From positions 25,200,482 through 25,264,481 of the forward strand of contig CM050659.1 of NCBI GenBank assembly GCA_027574665.1: a stretch of 64,000 nt of DNA. Direction: 5' to 3'. Source of the DNA: Rhynochetos jubatus (lineage: Eukaryota > Chordata > Aves > Eurypygiformes > Rhynochetidae). The position numbers and the translations under genes are program-made. The stretch's first letter is position 1; the number at the start of each line of letters is the position of its first letter. The notes below the pieces were generated by a model. It worked only from the letters and a program-made list of their open reading frames with translations, was not told the origin of the DNA and did not search any database. This document shows, one piece after another, positions 23,359 to 33,114 of this stretch.

Positions 23359-23497
23359 CTAGATGCCAACGTCCAGGTTCAGGAAGGAGACGTTGCTGTA
23401 CAACTCGGACGAGACCGAGCTGCTCTCCAGGGCGCGGGTCCAGCCAGGCAGCGCGGCTGGAGTGGGCTCCTCTCTGGAATGCTCCCTCCCTGGGCTC
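23359..23497 (-). CDS. ARHGAP36: ARHGAP36-like terminal exon J (139 bp, with stop)
   Basis: Acceptor gcttcctcag. It encodes [20 protein letters not shown], then [26 protein letters not shown] and TAG at 23361-23359. The tail is much shorter than in ARHGAP6 (several hundred residues). The frame and acceptor fit well; another isoform could use other exons. Confidence 0.85.
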
Positions 23498-26400
23498 CTG
23501 AGGAAGCGAAAACAGGAGAGATGCTGCTTGCAAACTGCTGCTGTTGCCAGCTCCGCGCCCAAACGGCCTCTGGGAGTGACCCCGAAGATGTGCCATCTCT
23601 CTGGACAGTCCCAACAGGAATGTGCAGACGGACAAGGAATGGCAGCAGAGGGGCTGGAGCAGCGGAGGGGCCTGGGGGTGCAGCAGGACAAGGGCAGGTA
23701 TGCAGGCAGGAAGATGTGTGCAGTGGGGGAGTTGTGCAGGGCAGATTTGGGTAGAGCATGGCACGGGCTGGGGGGTGGAAAAAGGAGAATTGGGAGCTCC
23801 AAGGGACAGAAAAGTTGGGATATTTCAGCTGGTGGAAGGTGTTAGCGTGAAAAATGAAGGATTTTAGCTGGGGAGTTCATGACCGAAGTGGTGGAGGGAA
23901 GATGGGCAGGCAGACCAGGAGGATTTGCCCGTCTCCTCCCAGCAGTGCGGGGAGCGCTGCTGCAGGGGGGCTTCTCCAGGGACTTACGGCACAGCGTTGA
24001 GCTTCCTGCGCAAGAGGTAGTCGATGACGTCGGGGTCTGTCTGGAATAGCCTCCTTAGGATGTCACGTTGCATCGCTGGAGAGACCTGGGAGGGATGCAC
24101 AGACACGCTCACCCACGGCATCTCCCCCGCTCCGGATGAAGGCAAGCAGAGGCAGCCAAGGGCAGCAGGATTCCAGGTCGACACGTGCCCACAGACCCAC
24201 CGTGTCGGCGTCACGTCCCACACACCTCCCAGGGCTCCGAGCAGGATCCAGCCCCTGCCTTTCCTACACTGACCCCAGTCCTTCGGCTCCCTGTGGACCT
24301 GACAATTCCTACAAGGCTTTTTGGGGACCTGAAACACCCCATTCCCATAGATCTGTAGGAAACGGACATTTCTGGTGTTTCTATGGAACTTCCCAGCTCC
24401 TATCCTACAACCAGGGCCAGGAGGAATGCTCAGCGGATGCTCCTGCCAATCCAGGGGGTTTCTGCTGGGGTTTCAGCCTCCACCGGGCTGTCCCCAAGGA
24501 CAGCAGCCACTCTGGCTACACGCCCTCCCGGCACCCACCCACATCGCATCCCGTGGGGACTGCTCTGGGGTGCCCGAGTCCACAGGAAGCACCCGTGGTG
24601 CTCGAGGATGCCTTGCTGCACACCCTCAGGGGCTCTCCCACACAAACACCATACCCAGCTCCGAGCAACCCTGCTGAGGTACTGCACTGCGCTCATCCTT
24701 CTCCACCAGCCCCTCCCACAGCGGCAAAGGGAAGCACGGAGCCGGGAGAGGGGTCCCTGGTTTGTCACGGCTCACTGGGGCCTGCTCGGCCCCAGGGCAG
24801 AGTGGGGAGTGCAACAGAGATGGCTCAAAGTCCATGTGGACAACCGTGCAGAGCAGGACTCAGCTGGGAGAAGAGACAGGGAGCTCTTACTGCTGTATCC
24901 CGCGGAGGGTGGGGCGAGGATGGAGACAGACCCTTCCCAGAGGTGCAGCAGGGACACGTCTGACAAGGAGAAAATCCTTCCCCCCAAGGTGCTGCAGCCT
25001 GGGACAGGACCCGGAGAGGTCACAGCTCTCCATCCCTGGAAATAGGTAAATCCCAGCTGGATGCAGCCCTGATCCAGCTCCGAAGTGAGCCCTGATGTGG
25101 CTGCTCCGGAGGCTCCAGACCTCTCTTCCCTTTGCATGGCTCTAAAAGGTGCTTTTGGGAACCCCAGGTGGATGGATCCCCTAGGACAGGATGGGCACTC
25201 CCTGCCTCGCACTGATGGTCCACGTCATCCAAGGAAGGGTAGATCCGAAGGGATCCCGTCCCTCACTAGCTCTCCCCACTGTTACATCCTGCCCACATCT
25301 GCCCGAGGCTGCGGCATCACCACCCCAGGCCATCACCTTCCAGCTCCTTCCCTTGGGTATCCCATTTTTTCCCCTTCTCTGCCCCCCTCACCGGGACTTT
25401 GGGGGACAAACAGTGCTGAGGTGCCACCTCTGCGAGGTGAGCCGCCCGTTTCTGTCCCCAGGGAGCTCGGTCAGGTGTCACCGTGCGGAAAGGGAGCGAG
25501 GGGACCCGTCCATGGCACAACGCTCAGCTCTGCCTTCGCGATGCCAGTAACAAGCCATCCCAGACCGACGTTTACACCCGCCACGAGGAACGAATCGTCT
25601 TCTCACACGCCAAGTCATCTGCTGCCTCGCGGGGCCGCGACCACATCCTGCCTTCTGTCGCCGTTGGAAAGGTTCAGAGGGGAAGGAGAGGCCTAGAGAA
25701 GCTGCCACGAGCTCCACCTACCGTGAACAAGGTCTGGTGGTGCTCAATCAGCCTCTGGAGCACCAGTATGATGGCAGCGCTGTCCTCAAAGTTCCTGGCG
25801 CCAGCGTCTTTCTCTCCAGGCTTCTCCTTCTGCAGGACGTTGGGACCAAAGACTGTGGCCAAGTTTGAAACTGTCATTTTATTCCCAGGAAGCTAGCAGG
25901 CAAGCACAAAAGGAAGTTGCAGATTACAGATGCACCGGTGGCCCAGGAGAGCATCACCCACCCCGGGACAGGAACACGAGCTGCTGAGTGAGACCGGGGT
26001 GTGGATCTGGGCCCAGTTTGGTCCCCTCCGAGCTGGTGGCAGGGCCCGCACAAAGGGTTCGTGGTGCTGCAGCGCAGGCTCGCCCCCTCCTTGCGTCAGG
26101 GCCCGCGCTCCCACCCACCTCACCTCCACAACCCCTACCAAACGGTAACGATCGGTACTTCTACAGCATCTTACAACACGGGACAGAACCAGCCGCCCTG
26201 AATCAGGGAGAGACTTGAATCGTCCCGAGAAACCAAAACCAACCGCAATGCACGACCATAAATCCTTCAGGAAAGGGGCAAACCCAGGATTAGCCCGCAA
26301 AAAATGCCCCTTGCGCTGCCTATGGACACGCAGTCAGGGCTCCCTGGGGTCACTCAACCCCAAAAATCGCTTAGCGGGACCGAGAGCAAGCCCGACCTGC

Positions 26401-29400
26401 CACGGATGAGGGGATTCATCCACGGCTTGCTTTGCCCAAGGAGCCACCCAGGATTTCAAGAACTCTGCTTGGTTTTAACCAACGACGCGTGAGCAACCCC
26501 TTCCTCACGCCGTTGACCCGTCCGGGCCAGCCTTACCTCCTGGCCATCGGGGCCCCAGGAGCTCTCGGCGTGCCGGGCCACCTCGCTGAGGAACCGCAGG
26601 AGCCGGTGCAGCGTGTCGCTGTGGCAGGGGGGCAGCAGGAAGAGCAGCAGCTGGAGGGCGGCCAGTTGGGCCGGACCCTCCATGGCTAGGCAGAGAGCAG
26701 TCAATCAGTGCGAATCCCAGCCTGCCATGCAATTCCAGCTGGCCAGCCCTCGTTTACACCCACGGTAACGAGCTCTGGAGCAGCCACACTGGCATCCTAC
26801 CCTTCATCCCGTCCATGCAGGGATAAGCACCCCAGGAGGCCCCGGGGGGGCTGTGACATGGCCCACGGTCAAACACTGTCCTCGACCAGAGGGATTATAA
26901 CCCAATTACTAAAAAATCCCCCAAAAAAGCACGGAGTGCAGCAACTACACGTGGCAGCGCCAGGCGGGACCGTGCTGATCCCACGGATGTCAAGCGGTTT
27001 TGGTAGATGTTGTGGTTTAACCCCAGTGGGCACTTAGGCACCACGCAGCCGCTCGCTCACTCCACGCCCTCCTCCAGCAGAGGAGAACGGGAGGAAAAGA
27101 CAAGGAAGCTCGTGGATTGCCAGAAGAACTATTTAATAATTGAATATGAACAAATAAATGTTGACAGTACTAACACTGCTGAGTAATGAAAAGAATGGAT
27201 AAATAAAACAAAGGACACAATTTCTCCCCAATTTCACAGGCAGAAAACTCCCTTGGTGTTTCCTTAGCAAAGCCAAGGAGGGGGGGTGGGGCTGTGGGGG
27301 GGTCTCTGCACACCAGGTACTCACAGGCTGTGCTGAGGAAGGCTGCGTAGAGCTCTCTGGGAATCAGAGAATCCGGCATGTCCCGAAGAAACTCCTTGAG
27401 CAGAGCAGCCACGTCGTGAACGCTTTGCTGCTCATCCAAGAAAACATCCCGCCCTCGGTCAAACTCTTCCCTCAGCTTGAAGACGGAAGAAATGAGAATA
27501 AAAGCGACGGTCAGTTCCTCCTCTCTACACGAGCCACGCTGTCAGGACCTGTCCCTGTGCTGCAATGGCAGGACGGGACGGTTGGCCACCCCAGTGTCCC
27601 CCGGGCACCCCAAAAAAGCCACGCCAGAGCCCAACAGCCTGTTGCTGCCCTGAGGACGGGCCACCGGACCAGCAGGAGCTCCACGGAGCTCGGAAGCCCA
27701 GGGGATGGAGGCTCATCTGCTGAAGGCAGCTGGAGAGACGGAGCCTGTTCTCCACAGCTGGGGGAAGGTTGTCTGTGATCAGCACGTGACACCTTGGACC
27801 CCTCCACGTCAACGCCCACCTTGTTATCCCCCACCCATACAAGCATCCGCCCTTTGGACGCGGCACCGCTGCGGAGGACGCAGTTACCTGCTGGACTCTC
27901 TTCTTGGAGCTCCCAACACGGAAGATGCCCACCGTTTGGAGACCTGGGGGACAGAGGGGTCAGCGCCCTGCCCTTCCACAGCTCCCTGCCGCCCCCATTA
28001 GGCCTGGGGGCACCTCAACATCGGGGGGGGGGCGGGGTGTGTGTCCTGCGCTGCAGACGAGGCAGCGCGTCCCTCCCTGCTCCTGGCAGAGGGGTGAAAA
28101 GAAAGGGGTTGGAGCCACGAGAATTGCAGGGGGCCACCGGCGGGTGGGCTTACCGTGCGTTTCGATGTGCCTGCAGCATCTGTCCACGATCCGCGGGACC
28201 TGCCAGGTGATGGGGTTGAGGCTCAACATCTTTTTCTTGGCCAGGCTCCTCCGTGGGTCCAGCTCGTGGGGGTGGGACAACTGCAGTGCCTCCAGCAGCC
28301 TCGAGGCGTTGTCACTCAGGTCAGCAATGGAGTCCACGGACATGGCGCCCTGCGACGGAGCAGAGGAACCCAGGACACCCCCGCGGACCTCAGGGGGTCG
28401 TGGGAGAGGGAGGCATCCCCTCCAAACGCACACAGGGTCTCGGAGCCTGGCTGGGGTTGCCAGGATGACACCCTTCCCCTCCCGCGCGTGCGCTCGCGTG
28501 TGCTGCTCCCAGCGTGAGGCGTTTCTAACACGGCCTGCTTGCTAGGCAGCCCTACACCGCACGCAGGCATGGAGGAAGAGGAAACATCCCCAAATCCTGC
28601 ACCTTGGACTGCGCCCCATACTGGGTTTAGTCACCCCCATTGGAGCTGCTTCGCGCCCAGGGTGACACGCAGGCTCTGCTCCAAAGAGATGAGCCGAACC
28701 CAGCCCGTTACCCACCCCCCTCGCAGGAAACGGGACCAAAGCCAGGAGGGTGGGGGCCAAGGCTGAGCAGCCACTCCACCTCCCTTGCCCTTGGATGCAG
28801 GGGTGGTCAGCACTGAAAGCGGAGCAGTTCTGCGGGCACAGCTGGTGCCAGCCATGGACAGTCACAGCTCCTGGTTGGAATTTGGCAAGTTTTTTGGGAT
28901 TTTGTCCAGCTCTGGGGCCCCCAACAGGAGGACACGGAGTTCTTGGAGCGAGGCCAGAGGGGGCCATGGAGATGCTCCGAGGGCTGGAGCCCCTCTGCCA
29001 TAGGGCCAGGCTGGGGGAGTTGGGGGGTGCAGCCTGGAGAAGGGAAGGCTCCGGGGAGACCTCAGAGCCCCTTCCAGTGCCTGGGGGGTACAAGAAAGCT
29101 GGGGGGGCTTTTCCCAAGGGCAGGGAGTGACAGGACAAGGGGTGATGGGTTTAAACTGAAAGAGGGAGATGGAGATGGGCCATCAGGAAGGAATTCTTCC
29201 CAGAGAGGGTGGGGGGCACTGGGACAGGTTCCCAGAGAAGCTGTGGATGCCCCATCCCTGGGAGTGTCCAAGGCCAGGCTGGGTGAGGCTGGGAGCACCC
29301 TGGGCTATGGAAGATGTCCCTGCCCATGGCAGGGGGTGGCACTGGGGGGGCTGTAGGGTCCCTCCAACCCAAACCACTCCGGGATTCCATAAGGGTGAAG

Positions 29401-32400
29401 CCTGGTCCCCAACACACGATGCAACGGAGTAGAAAAATCCATGCTGCTGCTCACAAATCTCTTCCTGCCCCGTTCTACCATTGGCTGCCGGGCCGTGTCC
29501 TGGTATTGTCTGCTCCGTAAGAGCTGAGCGAGTAAAGCATGTCCCACCCTTCCCAGTCCCTCTGTTGGGGGTCGTAGGGCCATCCCACTTCTCTGCTGGG
29601 ACTGACCCAGCACAAATAACTCCCATTCCTTAAGAAAAGACCCCGGGAAATCCTATTTATTGCTGAGGCCAGAGCTGCCCCCACCCTGCGGCACCATCAC
29701 CATGCAGCCCATTTCGGTAACCGTACCCTTCGCTGGCTCCAGGAGCTGTGGTGGAGAATGGTTGGGGAAAGCGGCTCCTCTGGGAAGACCCCGCAGGGTA
29801 CCAGGCCACTGCTCCTGCCCACTGGAGACCTCTTCTGCCTCTGAGCCCGAAACCTCGTCACCGTCGCCTCCACCTCCAGGCAGAGCCGGCGGCTGCTCTT
29901 CACTGCTTCCTGCAGCTGCTTGTGGGCACGGTCGTTGGCGATGACTTGGAAAAGCGGGATCCCGAAAGTCTGAGGAGAGCAGTCTGGGGAAAAAACAGGA
30001 CAGGACAAGGGGTGATGGGTTTAAACGGAAAGAGGGAGATGGAGCCGGGCCATCAGGAAGGAATTCTTCCCAGAGAGGGTGGGGGGCACTGGGACAGGTT
30101 GCCCAGAGAAGCTGTGGGTGCCCCATCCCTGGGAGTGTCCAAGGCCAGGCTGGGAGCACCCTGGGCTATGGAAGGTGTCCCTGCCCGTGGCAGGGGATGG
30201 GGCTGGGTGGGCTGTAAGTTCCCTGCCAACCCAAACCATCCCGGGATTCTGTGATTTCTATACAGAAAGATTCACAGGCGCACACTTTACAAACACACCT
30301 CCAGCGACACGTGTCATCCACGCGCATACACGTCCCTTCCACGCTCTCTCACACTTGTGCACGGACCATTCCACCCCAGCCTGGAGAACAGCAAACACCA
30401 CAGGGCAAAGCACTTGGCTGAATCTGGGCACTTCCCAGCCCGGCCCCAGCAAACCTCACCAATCCCGTCTGAGAGCAGGGACCAAACCCTGGGAAAAGGG
30501 AGGCTGCTCACCCTTCTTCTCCTTTGAAAAGCTCTCCAGCTTCTGGCGGATAGATTTACCGCCTTTAGGTCCAACTGTGCGGAGAAAAGAGAGCAAAGTG
30601 CGTCACAAGGCTGTTTGGGTAGGGTCTCCCGTTAGATATCTGCCGTTCCGCAGCCTCGCAGGCAGGACACGGGCACCTCCCGCGGGCAGAGGGATGCTGT
30701 GGCCTGAGGCCGCGTGGGATGGCATGGTGGGTATCAGCCACCGGGGGGGAAACAGCCCCAGAGATGGGCCACCATCCTCCCAAAGCGGAGGAAGAGACCC
30801 CTCCACACCTGGACCCCTGGCACCAAACCCCAGCCGTGGGTTAACATTCCCGGGGGGACGCACACCCCGTGACCCTCATGGTGTAGGTACCTGGAGAGAG
30901 CGGGGTGTTAAAAGAGGTGCTGAACACCTTTTCCTCGAGGAAAACAACAACAACTGCCCATGGCCGGAATTTCAGGTGGGCAGATTTTGGGGAGCAAGCA
31001 CAGACAGGCGGATGGACCCAAACAGAGACCGTGCAGCCCAAATTCAGGCATTTCCAAACATCATGAACTTCCCTGGAAAACGCTGGGGTAGGAAAATGAT
31101 GTTGCCGGGACAATAGTTCCGCAGCTACTCCTCAGCATCTCACCAACTCACAGCCAACTAACGGCAAAAGGGGCAGGTAGCAGGTGGAAATCTAAAGGAT
31201 GTAGAGATGGACAAAAGGAAGGAGGGATTCCCCGACAGCAACTGCTTCCTCCAAACACCAGGCGAGCAGGAGAGTGATGTCCAAAACAGACACAGGGATG
31301 AGATCAGGATTCAGCCATCCCCTGCACTTATCCCAGCGGAGCCCATCGGGTAAAACGCAGCACACGCCAACAGCAAGGCAGGAAATAGCATCTGGGGCTT
31401 TCTGCCCTGCACTGCTCCCTAGCGCAGCCACTGTCACTGGAAACGGGATGGCAACAGCTCACAGTGACAAGAGGAAAGGAGCCAGGATGTTTGTGGTCAG
31501 AGCTCCCCAGGGACGTACAGGCAGTCTGGGGGGGGGTTGGCGCTGCAGCCCCGGGGCAGCGGCGTGTCCTGGGAAGGAGTGGGAAGTTGCTCTCTTTTAC
31601 CCTTCTCAAAGCCATTCCATTGCATGAAATCTTCCAAATATTAATTAAGGCAGGAAACGGAGCTTGGACGTCGCCCCGAGTAAGTACTGACTGTCCAGTT
31701 TGAGGCCGGGCATTAGGAAACGCTCCATCCCTGGGACAGTTCCCCTGAGGTTGGGGGGGCGGCTCCATCCTGGGGAGGTCCCAGCCCCAGCTGCCCTGCT
31801 GCCAGCGGGTGGTAGGGCTGAAGACCCCCGAGCTCCCCCTGCACCCGCACTGCTGGTACCACGCAGCTGGGGCTGGGGAGCTGCAGGCAGCTCTGGGATG
31901 CCAAAATACGGCCCAGGGCGGAGGAGGAAAGTCAAGGTGGTGTCTCCGCCCTTGAGTAACAAGTAAATTTGGGAAGGAGCCAGTGGACCCCCCGATGTGC
32001 AGCATCGGGGGCTGCGGGCTATGGGAAAACAATGCCCACACATCTCCGTAGGCCAGGACGGAGGAGCTCAGTCCCTGAGGAGCTTCTATATTTATCAGCC
32101 CGCTAAGCTCAGTAGCACATCATCGAACCTTGCGTAACCCCCATCCCAGCACCAGGACTTTGTGCTGGACACGAATCCAAAAAGCAAAGCCTGTCCCATC
32201 CCAGCGGCATTAAGACTGTCCCAGCGGAAGGGCACGCCAAGCCGTCTCGCATCTGGTTTGGATTAGGGGGCTCAGGGGCAGACAACAGGCGAGGTCGTGT
32301 TCTCACACTCCCCCGGACACACAAACCCTCCTCAAAAGGGCTGAGGAGGCTCAGGGAGAAGCAGGGAACAAGAAATAAAACGGACCCAAATGCGTGGCGT

Positions 32401-32670
32401 CTTTCCATAAACATCATCCCGTGTCACGGGGTGGGGGGGGCGCGGGGACGAGCAGCAGGAAGAGTCAGACCCCAGCCCTCCCTCGGCAGCAGCCGTGCTC
32501 TCCCATCCTCCACCTTTAGCCAGGCTGAGGTCTCCGACGAGCAGCTTCTCCTGCAGCTGGTAGAGGGCAATCTCCTGCAGACTGGCTCTCTCCAACTCCG
32601 AAAGGCTGTGCAGGGGCACCGGCTGCATGCTGGGGCTTCGGCCGGGCACAGGAGCCGAGATCAAGGTCCC
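23359..32670 (-). CDS. ARHGAP36: RhoGAP protein of the ARHGAP6/36/40 family, ARHGAP36-like (gene span, ten firm exons)
   Basis: RhoGAP proteins speed GTP hydrolysis by Rho GTPases. Ten exons splice in frame to 478 residues plus stop. They hold the family N-terminal motif ([19 protein letters not shown], residues 22-40), a basic [15 protein letters not shown] segment, [12 protein letters not shown], the [14 protein letters not shown] motif (about 160-173), and a RhoGAP domain (about 196-412) with the arginine finger in [11 protein letters not shown] (Arg at 233), [10 protein letters not shown] and [11 protein letters not shown]. The protein ends with a serine-rich tail after YLLRRK. By residues it looks closer to human ARHGAP6; the symbol ARHGAP36 rests on adjacency to ENOX2, as on human Xq26. 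ARHGAP6 or ARHGAP40 remain possible. The true start is upstream and unresolved. Confidence 0.85.
23988..24085 (-). CDS. ARHGAP36: ARHGAP36-like exon I: end of RhoGAP domain (98 bp)
   Basis: Acceptor cctcccag, donor CC|GTAAGT. It encodes [20 protein letters not shown], then [12 protein letters not shown]. It matches the VPP..ETDPDVVDYLLRRK block after the RhoGAP domain in ARHGAP6. Confidence 0.94.
25722..25892 (-). CDS. ARHGAP36: ARHGAP36-like exon H: RhoGAP core (171 bp)
   Basis: Acceptor cctgctag, donor ACG|GTAGGT. It encodes [20 protein letters not shown], a lysine-rich insert, then [20 protein letters not shown]. The N-L-A-x-V-F-G-P-N motif is the RhoGAP signature around the conserved asparagine. 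Confidence 0.95.
26537..26685 (-). CDS. ARHGAP36: ARHGAP36-like exon G: RhoGAP core (149 bp)
   Basis: Acceptor ctgcctag, donor GAG|GTAAGG. It encodes [20 protein letters not shown], then [20 protein letters not shown]. It matches the LPPCNCDTLHRLLQFL region of ARHGAP6. Confidence 0.94.
27008..27195 (+). mobile_element. Endogenous retrovirus LTR remnant
   Basis: It begins TGTTGTGGTTTAACCCCAG, then caccacgcagccgctcgctc, the typical start of a common avian ERV LTR, and runs into an A/T-rich part (tttaataattgaat..aataaaacaaagg). It is truncated at the right. It is antisense to the host gene, in the intron between exons F and G. Confidence 0.65.
27325..27475 (-). CDS. ARHGAP36: ARHGAP36-like exon F: RhoGAP core (151 bp)
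   Basis: Acceptor gtcttcaag, donor T|GTGAGT. It encodes [20 protein letters not shown], then [20 protein letters not shown], the conserved RhoGAP helix with catalytic-core Lys and the P-x-L turn. Confidence 0.95.
27888..27943 (-). CDS. ARHGAP36: ARHGAP36-like exon E: arginine finger (56 bp)
   Basis: Acceptor tcccccag, donor CAG|GTAACT. It encodes [19 protein letters not shown]. The catalytic arginine codon (CGT) is at 27920-27918. Confidence 0.95.
28154..28349 (-). CDS. ARHGAP36: ARHGAP36-like exon D: entry to RhoGAP domain (196 bp)
   Basis: Acceptor cgtcgcag, donor G|GTAAGC. It encodes [25 protein letters not shown], and [20 protein letters not shown] ending HIETH. These are strong matches to the start of the ARHGAP6/36 RhoGAP domain. 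Confidence 0.95.
28905..29393 (+). mobile_element. CR1 LINE 3'-end fragment
   Basis: Sense CR1 from the gggcccccaacaggaggac block to the 3' end (ccaacccaaaccactccggg..gattcc). It lies in the ARHGAP36-like intron between exons C and D. Confidence 0.9.
29727..29983 (-). CDS. ARHGAP36: ARHGAP36-like exon C (257 bp)
   Basis: Acceptor ttttccccag, donor AGG|GTACGG. It encodes [20 protein letters not shown], a helical/basic stretch ([12 protein letters not shown]), a low-complexity linker and SSWSQRR. The [14 protein letters not shown] motif is shared with ARHGAP6. The CR1 repeat at 29999-30255 lies immediately upstream and covers the branch-point region. Confidence 0.85.
29999..30255 (+). mobile_element. 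CR1 LINE 3'-end fragment next to ARHGAP36-like exon C
   Basis: Sense CR1 from gacaggacaaggggtgatgg to gggattctgtgat. Its left end is about 14 bp from the acceptor of exon C on the other strand. Confidence 0.9.
30512..30574 (-). CDS. ARHGAP36: ARHGAP36-like exon B: basic segment (63 bp)
   Basis: Acceptor ccgcacag, donor G|GTGAGC. It encodes [20 protein letters not shown], matching the position and character of the KSLRKKLDSLGKEK segment in ARHGAP6. Confidence 0.85.
32514..32670 (-). CDS. ARHGAP36: ARHGAP36-like exon A: SLSELER motif (157 bp)
   Basis: Acceptor gtttttcag, donor G|GTGGAG. It encodes [20 protein letters not shown], then [20 protein letters not shown]. The SLSELER block is diagnostic of the ARHGAP6/36/40 family. 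No ATG can be chosen as the start with confidence; a methionine lies at codon 15. Confidence 0.88.
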
Positions 32671-33079
32671 CTGAAAAACACACGTATGCAAAGACAAGAG
32701 GGTCGTGAGCACATCGCAGGCGCCCACTTTAGGAGAGGAGCTGCTGGAAACGCCACAGTGCGGGAGACGCTTGGCCTCCTGACCTCTCTGAAGAGCCAGC
32801 GGAGCCGTAGCTGCTCCAGCCACCCCATCTACCTTCGTCCTTCTGAGCAAAGGCCTTGGGGGCATCAGGGAGAGCATGAGGGACCCCAGCCCTGGCTCCC
32901 AAGGCCCCCCAGCGCTTGGCGGCCTGGGCAGAGCTGGCTGCCATGCACTTTCACGCCAAGCCCAACACCACCGGGCTCACAGCCGCGGCACATCCCGGCT
33001 ACCCAGCGCGGGGGCTGTGGTCCCGATGCCAGGACTTGGCCGTGCTTCACCATGGGAATATAGTTCCTGGCTGGCATCA

Positions 33080-33114
33080 GCCTCGAGACCTAAACCATCC
33101 CATGATTCTGTACT
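33080..33114 (+). mobile_element. Short CR1 3'-end scrap
   Basis: Ends cctaaaccatcccatgattc, the CR1 terminus. The upstream part is too decayed to delimit. Confidence 0.5.

Noticed and set aside
29420-29690. Second LTR-like stretch in the ARHGAP36-like intron
   Set aside because: No terminal TG..CA ends or target-site duplication could be seen; may just be unique intron.
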